Assembly (NCBI RefSeq): GCF_000737575.1 | Contig: NZ_CP006270.1 | Span: 2,521,814-2,585,813 of the forward strand | Source of the DNA: Synechococcus sp. KORDI-49 | GTDB lineage: Bacteria > Cyanobacteriota > Cyanobacteriia > PCC-6307 > Cyanobiaceae | DNA: 64,000 bases | Direction of reading: 5' to 3' | Shown: positions 27,819 to 38,600 of the stretch, piece after piece | How positions within the stretch are numbered: the stretch's first letter is position 1 | Layout of the letters: each line of letters opens with the position of its first letter | Made by a program: the position numbers and the translations under genes | Notes under the pieces: generated by a model | The model's database searches: none | What the model was told of the DNA's origin: nothing | Seen by the model: only the letters and a program-made list of their open reading frames with translations

Positions 27819-27831
27819 CGATATCGTGTAT

Positions 27832-29124
27832 TTATTGATGTGATTTCGTGCCTTGAAGGATCAGTGTCGGGTTCATCGGCGCCAGCCGGGTGCCGTCTCC
27901 CAGCGGCAGGCCCCTCCAGGCCTGAAGCTGGCTGATCCTGCTGATCAGTCCGGCCTTGTCCAGGACCGGCCGCAGGTCTGAGAGCGCCTCCAGCGTGGCC
28001 AGCGGGATCACCACGATCCCCCCGTCATTCAGTCGTGGAAGCAGCATCTGCAGCAGAGCGACCCGGTCGCGGCCTCCTCCCCCGAGCAGAACCCGGTCGG
28101 GGCAGGCCAGTGCCGGGGGCAGATCCGTGCTCAGTGCCGTCAGGGCATCCGTCTCCAGGACGGCAGCCGGTTGCACCCCCAGCCGCTTGGCGTTGGCTTT
28201 AATCAGGGCGGCTCCGCCTCCGCGGCGTTCGATGGCCAGCAGCTGCAGCCTGGGCCTCAGCCTCAGCGCCTCCAGTCCGACACTCCCGGTGCCGGCTCCG
28301 AGATCCCAGAGCACTCCGTCGGCGGGCAACTCCAGGTCTGCCAGCAGCTGCAGGCGCACCTCCCGCTTGGTCATCAGTCCAGGACGGTCCGGGTGCTGCA
28401 GAAACACGCCATCCTCGAGGCCGAACAGGGGCAGTCGCTCCGGCAGCGGCGGGTCCTCGGCGATCAGCAGCACCAGCAGCAGGGGCTGCAGATCCGGCGG
28501 CAGCGGGGCATTGCTCGCGAGCCGCATCACCCGTTCATCGCGGTGGCCGAGGTTTTCGCACACCCACACGGCATAGGACGCCTCCAGTCCGCTGCTGCGC
28601 AGGATCTGCCGCACCGGTGCGGCACCACCCTGTCCGGGGTCGGTGAGCACCGCCAGAGCTGCCGGTCTGTTCTGCAGGGCGCTGGCCAGTGCTTCCGGGC
28701 TGCGTCCATGCAGGCTCACCCAGGTGGCGTCCTGCCAGGGGCGGCCGATCCGTGCGAACGCCAGCTGCATCGAGCATGGCGCCGGGTGAAAGTGCAGCGT
28801 CTCCGCCGGAAACGCCTGCAGCAGGCGGCGGCCGATGCCGAACCAGAGCGGATCGCCGCTGGCCAGGATCACCACCGGTGCGTTCTGAGAGCGCAGCCAG
28901 CCGATCAGTGCATCCGGGCGGTCACTGGCTTGCAGCTGCGGCAGGGGGCGATCGCCATGCTGCTGGTGCTGGTCGCTCCACCACTGAGGCAGGCTGTCCA
29001 GCAGGCGCTGTGGCGCTGCGATCGCTTCCGCGTTGCACAGCAGTCGCACTGCCGCAGGGGGCAGGCTCGCCAGGCCGCCGGCATCGGTTCCGATGACCTG
29101 AAAAGGGTGGGGAAGACCGGGCAT
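27832..29124 (-). CDS. cobL: Precorrin-6Y methyltransferase CobL (CbiE-CbiT fusion)
   Basis: With ATG 29124 as start the protein has 430 residues; a TTG or ATG 12 bases further up is in frame. Residues 1-210 are the CbiE tetrapyrrole methylase (VVILASGDPLWFGIGRRLL). Residues from about 250 are CbiT (MTKREVRLQLLADLELPADG, LWDLGAGTGSVGLEALRL). Together they methylate precorrin-6Y at C5 and C15 and decarboxylate it in cobalamin or pseudocobalamin synthesis. It diverges from the sulfotransferase gene. Confidence 0.93.
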   Translation of the reverse strand: MPGLPHPFQVIGTDAGGLASLPPAAVRLLCNAEAIAAPQRLLDSLPQWWSDQHQQHGDRPLPQLQASDRPDALIGWLRSQNAPVVILASGDPLWFGIGRRLLQAFPAETLHFHPAPCSMQLAFARIGRPWQDATWVSLHGRSPEALASALQNRPAALAVLTDPGQGGAAPVRQILRSSGLEASYAVWVCENLGHRDERVMRLASNAPLPPDLQPLLLVLLIAEDPPLPERLPLFGLEDGVFLQHPDRPGLMTKREVRLQLLADLELPADGVLWDLGAGTGSVGLEALRLRPRLQLLAIERRGGGAALIKANAKRLGVQPAAVLETDALTALSTDLPPALACPDRVLLGGGGRDRVALLQMLLPRLNDGGIVVIPLATLEALSDLRPVLDKAGLISRISQLQAWRGLPLGDGTRLAPMNPTLILQGTKSHQ

Positions 29125-29171
29125 GACTGTGATCATGGCCCGATGGGTGGTACAAACGCTTCTGACCGCTC

Positions 29172-30257
29172 GTGCACTGCGTGCTGCCCCGTTCGCCTGC
29201 GACCGTCTCTGATTTCATCGTCGCCGGGGCGTTTCCCAGGCCATCGGTGCTGATTAGTGGTCTTCAGCACGGTCGGCCGTCGCTGTCGCAGCTGCACAAG
29301 CTCCTGGCGCTCACATGCACCGGCCTGGCCGCCGAACCGCTGAGCTGGCTGCAGCAGCTGATCTACAGCCAACGGCTGCAGCAGCAGCTTCCTGATGATC
29401 CAGTGGTGGTGATCGGTCACTGGCGCAGCGGCACCACCTATCTGCACCAGCTGATGGGATCCGACCCCTGCGCAGCCACGGCATCCAACAGCCTCACCGT
29501 GGCTCCCCAGGTGGCTCTGCTGCTCAAGCCCCTGCTGCAGCCCCTGCTGCACAGGACGATGACGCCGATCCGTCCGATCGATGCCGTGCCCTGGGGCGCG
29601 GATGATCCGCAGGAGGACGAAGTGGGCCTCTCCCGTCTGACCATGGACAGCCACATGGCGGGAATCGCCTTTCCCCGCGACTATCTCCATCACCTGAGGC
29701 GCACGGTTCTGCGCGCAACGCCCGCCTACGAACGCGCTCTGGTGATGTTCTGCAGGCTCACCTGGCTGCATGCGGGCCCTGGCAAGCATCACCTGTTGAT
29801 CAAGAATCCAGCCCATTCGGCCCGGGTGCCGCTGCTGCTGCGCTTGTTTCCCCGCTGCCGCTTCATTCTTCTCAAGCGCCGACCGATCGATGCGGTGCGT
29901 TCGCTGGTGCTGGTCAAGCAACGACTGGCCTCCCTGGTGGGTCTGCAGGACCCCCCCGACCAGATCACCCAGGTGGAGGAGACGGTGGCAGCCCATCGCC
30001 TGCTGATGGAGGCTTTTGAGGCCTCCCGTCAGCTGATCCCCGCCGGCCAGCTCACGGAGGTGGCCTTTGACGATCTGCGGGACGCCCCCGTGGCCACGGT
30101 GGAGCGCATCTACTCCGATCTGGCCATCGACAGCTGGGCTCAGGCCCAGGCGCCGATCGCGCGTCGTGCGGCACAGTCCAGTCGCTACCGGCCGTTGCCG
30201 GTGACGCTGGAGCCGGCGGCTGAGCAGCGTCTGATCACCTTGCTCGGTCACGGATGA
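29172..30257 (+). CDS. Sulfotransferase family protein
   Basis: A 361-residue protein from GTG 29172 (a second GTG is 3 codons in). The PAPS 5'-phosphosulfate loop is VVVIGHWRSGTTYLHQLMGS. FPRCRFILLKRRPIDAVRSL is the 3'-phosphate-binding strand and helix. LLIKNPAHSARVPLLLRLF lies between. It likely transfers sulfate from PAPS to a lipid, glycan or small molecule. It overlaps the following small gene by 4 bases. A link with the sulfatase at 9479 is conceivable, but they are 17 kb apart. Confidence 0.85.
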   Translation: MHCVLPRSPATVSDFIVAGAFPRPSVLISGLQHGRPSLSQLHKLLALTCTGLAAEPLSWLQQLIYSQRLQQQLPDDPVVVIGHWRSGTTYLHQLMGSDPCAATASNSLTVAPQVALLLKPLLQPLLHRTMTPIRPIDAVPWGADDPQEDEVGLSRLTMDSHMAGIAFPRDYLHHLRRTVLRATPAYERALVMFCRLTWLHAGPGKHHLLIKNPAHSARVPLLLRLFPRCRFILLKRRPIDAVRSLVLVKQRLASLVGLQDPPDQITQVEETVAAHRLLMEAFEASRQLIPAGQLTEVAFDDLRDAPVATVERIYSDLAIDSWAQAQAPIARRAAQSSRYRPLPVTLEPAAEQRLITLLGHG

Positions 30258-30478
30258 ACTCTGATCGGCGCCAACGCCTGCATGATCTGCTGCTGGCCCT
30301 GATCACCCGGGAGGAGGGGTTGCCGTTGATGGATCAGACCTTGCCGGAGGAGGGAAGCGCGGCGGAACCGGCTCGTTGGTTGGATCAGAACCGGCGCACG
30401 CTGCAGCGCTACCAGGCGTTGGTGCGCACGGCCGTCACGCTCGACGCCCTGATGGATGCCGAGGAGAACGCTGGCTGA
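30254..30478 (+). CDS. Small protein of unknown function
   Basis: A 74-residue soluble protein starting MNSDRRQRLHDLLLALITRE. It is predicted mainly helical and contains ARWLDQNRRTLQRYQALVRT. Its ATG overlaps the sulfotransferase stop (ATGA), which supports translational coupling. It is followed after 42 bases by the GH116 gene. I do not recognise a family. Confidence 0.6.
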   Translation: MNSDRRQRLHDLLLALITREEGLPLMDQTLPEEGSAAEPARWLDQNRRTLQRYQALVRTAVTLDALMDAEENAG

Positions 30479-30520
30479 ACCGTTCAGGTCTGGCAGTCTG
30501 GGGCGACTGTCAGCCGACCC

Positions 30521-33023
30521 ATGGCTCCTCTGGGACTGTCCGCTCTGAGCAGCATGCTGCGCCGCAGACCCCGCCCCGAGTCCTGGTCGACTCCGCAGGC
30601 GAGCTGGAGCCGTGCCTTCGGTCTGGGCTGGCGGGACCCCTACAGCGTCCGCTACGCCAGCAACCTCGACGATGGTCCCTGGCATGGCATGCCCCTCGGT
30701 GGCTTCGGTGCGGGCTGCATCGGTCGCAGCTCTCGTGGAGACTTCAATCTCTGGCATCTCGATGGCGGCGAGCACTGGTACGGCACGATCCCCGATTGCC
30801 AGTTCGCCATCTGGGAGAGCGACGGCACCAGCACCAGGGCCCATGCCCTGGCAACGGCTCCGGATCGTGACGACAGCCGAGTGGATGGCGAGGATCCCCT
30901 CGCGGCCTGGCAGTGGTATCCAGCCAGCACCAACGACAGCACCACCGGAACCTATGCCGCCCGCTACCCCCTGAGCTGGACCCGCTACAGCGGGGTGTTC
31001 GCGGCCGAAGTGAGCTGTGAGGCCTTCAGTCCGATTCTCCCCGGCGACTATCAGCGCAGCAGCTACCCCGTGGCTGTCTTCCGCTGGACCCTGCGCAATC
31101 CCACCAACCGTCCGCTGCAGCTCTCCCTGCTGCTGAGCTGGCGCAACACCGTCGGTTGGTTCACCAACACCGATCCATCCGCCGAAGTGCATTTCCGCGA
31201 CGACGGCAGCCCTGAGCACAACTACGCCCCTGCGATCGGTGCCGGTGAGGGGCAGAGCAACCGCTGGGTGGATCAGCCGGGCCTCAAGGGTGTGCTGCTG
31301 GATGGGCGTCGGTCCCAGCCGCTTGCGGAGGGGGAGGGGCAGTGGTGCCTGGCATTGCCGGACAACCTCGAGGATGTGGAGGTGATGCGCTGCAGTCGCT
31401 GGGATCCCACCGGCGAGTGGGGCGGAACTGTGGCAGTCCTTCGCCGCTGAAGGACGCATTCCCAACAGCAACAACGACCGGGCCAGTCGCGCCGGGGAAC
31501 AGGCCAGTGCTGGGCTGGCGGTGAAGGTCAGCCTCGATCCGGGGCAATGCCTCGAGATTCCGGTCGTGATCAGCTGGGATCTGCCGGTGACCGCCTTCGC
31601 CACCGGAGTCAGCGACTGGCGCCGCTACACGGACTTCCATGGCCGGCAGGGCACGGCGGCGGCGGCGATCGCTGCCGAGGCGCTGAGGGACTGGCGCAGC
31701 TGGCGTGACCAGATCGATCGCTGGCAGGAGCCTGTTCTGGCTCGAACCGAGCTGCCGGAGCCGTTGCGCATGGCCCTGTTCAACGAGCTCTACGACCTCG
31801 CCAGCGGTGGAAGCCTCTGGACGGCCGCCAGAGCTGGCGATCCCGTGGGCCGCTTCGGCGTTCTGGAGTGCCTCGACTACGCCTGGTACGAAAGTCTTGA
31901 TGTGAGGCTGTACGGGTCTTTGGCGTTGGTTCAGCTCTGGCCTGAGCTGGACAAGGCCGTGTTGCGTAGCTTCGCCCGGGCCATTCCGGCGATGGATGCC
32001 AGCCAGCGGCCGATCGGCTGGTATTTCACCCAGGGCAGGGGACGGGTGGAAGCCGACCGCAAGGTGGAGGGAGCGACCCCCCACGATCTGGGTGCTCCCA
32101 ACGAGGCGCCGTTCGACGCCACCAATTACACGGCGTACCAGGACTGCAATCTCTGGAAGGATCTGGCCAGCGACTTCGTGCTGCAGGTCTGGCGCACATT
32201 CCGGTTCGCACCGACCGGCGAAGACCTGACCTTTCTTGCCGAGTGCTGGCCTGCAGCGGTTCAGGCTCTTCGTTATCTCAAACGCTTCGACGTCAATGAG
32301 GACGGCTTGCCGGACAACGGCGGAGCACCGGACCAGACCTTTGATGACTGGCCGTTGCAGGGAGTGAGCGCCTATTGCGGTGCTCTCTGGATCGCAGCCC
32401 TCGAGGCGGCTCTGGCCATGGCTCAGCGGCTTCAGCTGGACCTGGGCCTGGAGACGGGGTCGGAGCAGCGGGAATTCGGGGAATGGCTGGAGCAATCACG
32501 CGCCAATTTCGATCGACTGCTTTGGAACGGGGAGTTTTATCGCATCGACGCCGAGAGCGGTACGCCGGTGGTGATGGCGGATCAGCTCTGCGGGGATTTC
32601 TACGCGCGGCTGCTGGGCCTGCCGCCGGTGGTGAGCGATGCCAACAGCCAGAGCACGCTCAAGGCCGTGCGCGAGGCCTGTTTTGAGCGGTTTGACGGTG
32701 GACGTCTCGGCGTGGCGAATGGTCTGCGGCGGGATGGCACCCCTCTCGACCCGGATGGCACCCATCCGTTGGAGGTCTGGACAGGGATCAATTTCGGTCT
32801 GGCCTCCTACTACCGGCTCATGGGAGACAAGACGACAGCCGAAGCGATTTGCACGGCGGTGGTCGACCAGGTGTACCGGGGAGGTCTTCAGTTCCGAACA
32901 CCGGAAGCGATCACCGCCGTGAACACCTTTCGGGCCTGCCATTACCTGCGGGCCATGGCGATCTGGGGGCTTTGGGCCACCGAGACCGACTGGGCGCTGA
33001 TCCCTGGCGCTGACCGCTCCTAG
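30521..33023 (+). pseudogene. GH116 (GBA2-type) beta-glucosidase with one frameshift
   Basis: Two frames together encode a complete GH116 enzyme of about 833 residues. The N-terminal frame (30521-31450) has WHGMPLGGFGAGCIGRSSRG. The C-terminal frame has VLECLDYAWYESLDVRLYGS, near the expected nucleophile glutamate, and DQTFDDWPLQGVSAYCG with the likely acid/base aspartate. The shift is one extra base near 31418-31422 in a GTGGGG run. Deleting it gives a continuous T-G-E-G-A-E-L-W-Q reading and bypasses the TGA at 31448. The family hydrolyses glucosylceramide-like beta-glucosides. Both halves are otherwise intact, so this may be a recent mutation or a sequencing error. Confidence 0.82.
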
Positions 33024-34057
33024 GCCGCGCTGCGGGCCAGGGTCTGTCGAGGGGCTTCCCCAAACAGATTGCGGTAATCACGGGCGAAATGATTGCGGCT
33101 GTGAAATCCGAAGTGATGGGCCACCTCCTGCACGGTGTTGCAGGCCAGCACTCGCCGTTGGTCCCGATGACGTAGAGCGTGTTGCACCTGTTGCAGGCGG
33201 ATCTGTTTCAGCAGGGCCATCGGTCCGATTCCGACCTGTTCACGACAGCTCTGACTGATGGTTGATCGGGAGGCGAAGATCGTACGACCAAGATCATCCA
33301 AGGAAATCGGTTGGCGGTTGTTTTCGATGCCCCAACGCACCACATCCCGCACAATCCCGCAGCGGTAGGTCATCGATCGAAGAGGTGAGAGTTCGTCGAG
33401 GCCAGGGGGCTCGAAGCTTTCCAGCAGCAAGGCATTCCATTGATCCGTATCGATGCCGCCTGACGCAGGCTCGTTGAGCAGGTTGTCCACCAGCTGGATC
33501 CAGGTCTGGAACATCGCCTGGCTGAGCTGAACGTTGTTGCTGATGCTGATGGAATCCATCAGCGTGCTTGCCGGATCGAGCGCCCCAAGCTGTTGGATGC
33601 GGGTTCGTGGGATCAGAATGATGCTGAAGTGGGCGCCGGCTTCGGTCTGAAAGAAGACATCACTGAGGTTGAGGTGAAAGCCGTATAACCCACAGGGAAT
33701 CAGCGGCTCTCCTCGAACGCGATGCTGAAAGGCATGATTCATCTCCAGACAGAACGGAACGTAGGCGCAATTGCGTCCTCCGTGAAACAACATGGAGCGA
33801 TCGCATCTCACGGAGAGACAAATCATCTCGTTGGATCGCTTGATCTTCAGCACTCCGTTCAGCGGGCCTGCTGACAGTTGAACGATCTCCCACGGAAATC
33901 CGAGGCTAAGAAACAATTCAGCCGCTTCAATCGCGCTGTGAAATCGATGGATCTTGAGTTGCGACGCGTTTGACACCATTTCGGATCGTTCAGGCCTCTG
34001 CGAATTCTTTGGGGAGAAGTTAGGTGGGTCGTTCGTAATTGGCGCATTTTGTTGCAT
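33020..34057 (-). CDS. AraC-family transcriptional regulator
   Basis: With ATG 34057 as start (MQQNAPITNDPPNF) the protein has 345 residues; ATG 33979 is another candidate, and the longer open frame would run into the divergent gene. The C-terminus carries two helix-turn-helix motifs, seen in SLDDLGRTIFASRSTISQSC and NTVQEVAHHFGFHSRNHFAR, the AraC signature. The N-terminal two thirds is an effector-binding region with no assigned ligand. Its stop overlaps the GH116 stop on the other strand at a CTAG. It could regulate the divergent DUF3122-ribD pair. Confidence 0.88.
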   Translation of the reverse strand: MQQNAPITNDPPNFSPKNSQRPERSEMVSNASQLKIHRFHSAIEAAELFLSLGFPWEIVQLSAGPLNGVLKIKRSNEMICLSVRCDRSMLFHGGRNCAYVPFCLEMNHAFQHRVRGEPLIPCGLYGFHLNLSDVFFQTEAGAHFSIILIPRTRIQQLGALDPASTLMDSISISNNVQLSQAMFQTWIQLVDNLLNEPASGGIDTDQWNALLLESFEPPGLDELSPLRSMTYRCGIVRDVVRWGIENNRQPISLDDLGRTIFASRSTISQSCREQVGIGPMALLKQIRLQQVQHALRHRDQRRVLACNTVQEVAHHFGFHSRNHFARDYRNLFGEAPRQTLARSAA

Positions 34058-34089
34058 ACCCTGAGTCCTGAAGTCTCCGGATCCGGCAC

Positions 34090-34578
34090 ATGCGTCGCTT
34101 GCTCTGCAGTGTTTTGGCTGCACTGCTGCTTGTTCTGCTGACTCCCGGGCTCGCCTGGGCGCAGGTTCATCAGCACGAGAACGAAAACGGCGTCGCCATG
34201 GTTCGCAGTCTGGAAAGTCTCCGGGACCTTGATTACGTCAGCTGGCAGGCCGTGGCCTACAGGGAAGGAGCCGCCGGCGGGCCGGTGGTGTTGCGCATCG
34301 TCGGCTACCCCGGAAAACTCAGGCTTGACCATCCCATCGATCTGCAGGTGTTCGCAGGCCGGCGTGAGTGGTCTCTGCCGGACATCACGCTGAAGAATCC
34401 AGCCCTCGCTCAGGACGGACGGGATGCTGCCGCTGAATTCGCGCTGGATCCTCTGCTGGCAGATCTGAGCAACAATCGCCCTTTGCGGCTCGTGCTGCCG
34501 GGAGTGTTCACGGAGTTGCCGGTGCCCCCTTACGTGGTGGGTGAGTGGCGATCGCTGCAGGAGTTGCCCCTGAGCTGA
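34090..34578 (+). CDS. DUF3122 protein, exported
   Basis: A 162-residue protein with a clear signal peptide (MRRLLCSVLAALLLVLLTPG, cleavage near AWAQ). The mature part has RDLDYVSWQAVAYREG, VLRIVGYPGKLRLDHP and an ending near YVVGEWRSL. This matches DUF3122, a cyanobacterial family of unknown function. It is divergent from the AraC regulator and shares one base with the ribD start (TGATG). Confidence 0.75.
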   Translation: MRRLLCSVLAALLLVLLTPGLAWAQVHQHENENGVAMVRSLESLRDLDYVSWQAVAYREGAAGGPVVLRIVGYPGKLRLDHPIDLQVFAGRREWSLPDITLKNPALAQDGRDAAAEFALDPLLADLSNNRPLRLVLPGVFTELPVPPYVVGEWRSLQELPLS

Positions 34579-35639
34579 TGTGGGAACCGTTGATGCATCG
34601 GGCTCTCGCCCTGGCGGCTTTGGCACAGGGGTGCACCAGTCCGAATCCACTGGTCGGGGCGCTGGTTCTCGATGCCAACGGTCGTTTGATCGGAGAGGGT
34701 TACCACGCCCGTGCCGGACGGCCCCACGCCGAGGTGGGTGCCCTGGCCCAGGCCGGTGAGGCCGCACGAGGCGGAACCCTGATCGTCACCCTTGAGCCCT
34801 GCTGCCATCACGGCCGCACTCCCCCCTGCACAGATGCCGTGATCGCAGCTGGACTTGAGCGGGTGGTGGTGGCGCTTGAGGATCCCGATCCCAGGGTGGC
34901 TGGCGGAGGCGTCAGCCGGCTGCGATCCGCCGGTCTGGAGGTGATCACCGGTGTGCTGAGGGAGCAGGCGGCTCAACAGAACAGGGCTTTTGTGCATCGG
35001 GTGCGCACCGGACGTCCCTGGGGAGTGCTCAAGTGGGCCATGAGTCTTGATGGCCGAACCGCCCTGCCCAATGGCGAGAGCCAGTGGATCAGCGGTTCGG
35101 AGGCGCGGAGCTGGGTGCATCAGTTGCGGGCGTGCTGCGATGCGGTGATCGTGGGCGGAGGCACGTTGCGGGCGGATGATCCCCTGCTCACCAGCCGTGG
35201 CCGGCGCGACCCCGAGCCGCTGCGGGTGGTGCTCAGTCGCAGCATGCAGATCCCTGCTCGGGCACAGCTCTGGAACACTGACGTGGCTCCAACCCTGCTG
35301 GCTCACGGCCCGCAGGTCCGTGATGTTCCTGCTCCCAGCGGACCTGAGCGGCTGTCCTTGCCGGTCTGTGATCCGGAGCATTTGATGCGTGCGCTTGCTT
35401 CTCGCGGCTGCAATCAGGTGCTCTGGGAATGCGGTCCTGAGCTCGCTGCTTCAGCGGTTCAGCAGCAGTGCGTCCAGGAGCTCGCGGTGGTGGTGGCACC
35501 CAAGCTTCTGGGTGGCCATGCATCGCGAACCCCGCTGGGTGATCTGGGTCTGATCAGCCTGGATCAGGCCAAGCAGCTGACCATGGAGCAAACCATCAGC
35601 CTTGGCGATGATCGACTCCTGGTGAGCTTGGTGTATTGA
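34578..35639 (+). CDS. ribD: Riboflavin biosynthesis deaminase/reductase RibD
   Basis: With ATG 34578 as start the protein has 353 residues, overlapping the DUF3122 stop. The N-terminal deaminase has HAEVGALAQAG (zinc His50, catalytic Glu52) and EPCCHHGRTPPCTDAV (zinc Cys75 and Cys84). The C-terminal reductase has LKWAMSLDGRTALPNGESQW and WECGPELAASAV. It performs the second and third steps from GTP to riboflavin. Confidence 0.95.
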   Translation: MWEPLMHRALALAALAQGCTSPNPLVGALVLDANGRLIGEGYHARAGRPHAEVGALAQAGEAARGGTLIVTLEPCCHHGRTPPCTDAVIAAGLERVVVALEDPDPRVAGGGVSRLRSAGLEVITGVLREQAAQQNRAFVHRVRTGRPWGVLKWAMSLDGRTALPNGESQWISGSEARSWVHQLRACCDAVIVGGGTLRADDPLLTSRGRRDPEPLRVVLSRSMQIPARAQLWNTDVAPTLLAHGPQVRDVPAPSGPERLSLPVCDPEHLMRALASRGCNQVLWECGPELAASAVQQQCVQELAVVVAPKLLGGHASRTPLGDLGLISLDQAKQLTMEQTISLGDDRLLVSLVY

Positions 35640-35648
35640 TCGGGAGGA

Positions 35649-38600
35649 TCAGAGGAAGTCGAATCCGTTGCTGGCAATCACGCTTGTGAGGTCAGAACTG
35701 TCGTCGTCTTTGCTGGATCCATTCGTGGTGGCATCCAGGAAACGGACACGAATCTTGCCGATACGTTGATCTTCGTCTTCGATGGCGGACTTGTTGTAGG
35801 TTTCGCCGTCAATCACCAGCTTGTCTTTTTGACCAAAGCTCTTGATGACAAGTTTTTTGGTGATCAGATCAAGTGAGTCGACAAAAACTTTGTCTTTCTG
35901 GTTGTCATCTCCAAGGTCAATCTGGGCTTTCTTGACCTCGCCTTGGATGGTCAGCTTGTCCTTGCCACTCCCAAGATCCACCATGGTCTTGTTGGTCAGC
36001 GTCGCATCCTCACCAATCAAGATGTCATCTTTTCCGCCTCCGGCTTCGATGGTTGATTTCTTGATCACGCCTGAGTTGAATGTGGCCTTGTCTTTGCCCT
36101 CGGTCATCACGAAGGAGGTTTTTTCGACCAACTCAGCTGTGCTGACCAAGTCGGCTGTCAGTCCTTCCTCAAAACGCACTGTGGAGGATTTGAGTTTGCG
36201 TCCTCCAAAAACAACATTGGAGGAGCGCGATGTGAGGTCGAGATCAATGAGAGTATCGGTCAGCTCAATTTCAATGCCATCATCAGCTGATTCGAGAACC
36301 TTCAGTTTTTCCGTTTGGGAGGAGGGGATGGAAACGTCTCCACGCGGGGCCTGCGCGAGGATCCTGTCCCCACTTTGTGACTTCTCAAAGCCAGCAGATG
36401 TCTCGAGAGGGATGGCTTCAAACGAAGGTGCTGACCCGTTAGCAGCACCACCTGAGGAAGGGCTTGAAGCAGGTTGCGAAGGTGTGGCTGCAAAAGTAGG
36501 TGTTTGATCAGTGTTCTGTGGAGCAGATTGGCCCAGATCATCTCTGGTGAGTGCAATCAGCTGCTCAGCCGCATTGCCGGCGGCGTCGGTTGCCACGACC
36601 GTGAGGGCGTAGGCAGTCTTAACTTCGATCGGTTTTTGGGAATTCAGACGGATGTCGCCAGAGTCGGGATTGATCGTGAAGGAGGCTGCATCATCGTCGT
36701 TGTCAGGTTTCAAGCTGAACTTCAACGGCAACGGCGATGCGTCGTTAGCGACTGTTTTGTAGATGATTGATTGGCTACCGGCGTTGTCATCGCCTCCTGT
36801 TGGAGTCGCTCCTGATGTGATCACCGGAGACGTTGTGTCCACCGTGATAGTGAGAGGATCCGAAGTGGCAGTTTCACCATCGATCGTGGATGTTGCCGTG
36901 ACAGTGTAGGTTCCATCTGTGAGGGCGACGTCATCGCCGAGGGTCAGATTCCAGACGCCAAGAGAATTAGCAACCCCCACCAGACTGAAGGTGCTTGTCG
37001 AGGTGTTCGGATTGCCGCTGGTGGTGATCCGGACTTCGACATCCGCACCTGAATCAGCGGTTCCGCTGAAACTGGGGTTGCCGGCATTGGTGATGTTGTC
37101 TGTTGATGAACGTCCACTGTCGTTTGTGAGATCTGGAGTGGAGACGGGGTCAATCACCCCACCAATTGTGATGGAGATGGCCTGATCCGTCGTACCACCC
37201 TGGTCATCGGTGACGCTGACGGTGAAGGTATCTGTGCCACTGAAGTCGGCCTTGGGGGTGTAGCTCCAGGTTCCAGTAGAAGCATCGATGGACGCATTCC
37301 CGTTGCTGGCCGCACGGCTGATCGAGAAGATGTTTTCGCTCGTCAGACCTTCCACATCCAGGGCAGTCAGTGTTCCTGTGATCGGGGTTGTGGAGTCTTC
37401 CTCACCTTGTCCACTGATATCACCTCCGATCGCAGCAGACTCGTTCGTCGCAGGGTCATCAACGCTGATCAGAATTGTCTGCTCAGTCGTGCTTCCAGTT
37501 GCATCGGTGATCTGGACAGCGAAAGTATCCGGGCCTCGATAGTCTTTTTTAGGGAAATAACTCCAGTAACCCGTCTCCTCGCTAATGGCTGCAGCCCCGC
37601 CTGTTGAGGTCGGTGAGCTTCCTTCTACGAGCTTAAAGCTGGACGATGTCCCGATCCGATTATCAGGATCCGTGACTTCGATTGTGCCTCGGATCGGCTG
37701 ATCTTTCTCTGGATCACCGATGAAGGGGAGACCAGTACCAGACAGGTCACCGCTGATTACTGGAGCATCGGGTGTGGGATTAATGCTGATGGAGATCAGT
37801 TGTGATGTCGTGCCTCCGCCATCATCTGTGACTGTTACTGTGAAATCGTCCGAACCGTGAAAGTTGGCTGAGGGTGAATAAACCCAAGAACCACTCTCAC
37901 GATTGATGGATGCTGTTCCGTTATCAGGAGAATTATTTGTTGCAATGGAGAAGTAGCTGCCGTCACTGAGTCCTTCTGGGTCTGTTGCTGAAATCTTCCC
38001 TGTGACGGAGGTGTCTTCATCGGTGGAGGCGGTGAGATTGCCAGTGATGGCTGCAGCTTCATCAACGTTATTGATCGTGAGGGCCACTGCCTTTTCGCTG
38101 TTACCCTCTTCACCATTCAGCGTGACAGTGAAGTTGTAGGAATTTTTGGTTTCAAAATCAGGAAATTCAGTCGGCTTAAGGGAAACGATGCCAGTGGATA
38201 CGTCAATCGTGAAACTCTCGCTGTCATTAACATTCTTCAAGCCGTACATCATTGGGTATGGATAATCTTCTATTTGTGTGGTGTAAATTGGCTGAGGGGC
38301 TCCTGTATTCTCATTGATGCTCACTCTGCTTGGCGATGTGGCGATAGGAGCCAATTGAATATCTTGAACTTCCAGCGAAACTCGCTTTTCTGCTGTGTTG
38401 CCTGCTTGGTCGGTGGCGACGACAACAAAACCGTAGATATTGTCGGCTATATCTGGATTGCTGCCTGCATCCCTCGGGTTTTCGAAGTCTGGGTCAAAAG
38501 TCAGACGCACGTCACCCGTCAGTTCGTCGATGCTGAATAGTTCGCTGTCGTTTTGAGCATTGAAATCCTCTTCTTTGAGGGAAAATGTTATGTTTGCTGA

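Noticed and set aside
27818..27827. Palindrome ACGATATCGT between DUF192 and cobL as a terminator
   Set aside because: Only ten bases with no loop; more likely chance or a small operator.
28171..29253. 360-codon plus-strand frame over cobL
   Set aside because: Gln/Arg-rich shadow of cobL with no motif.
30248..32495. Two long antisense frames under the GH116 gene
   Set aside because: High GC leaves few stops on the opposite strand; no recognisable domains, and the plus-strand enzyme explains the region.
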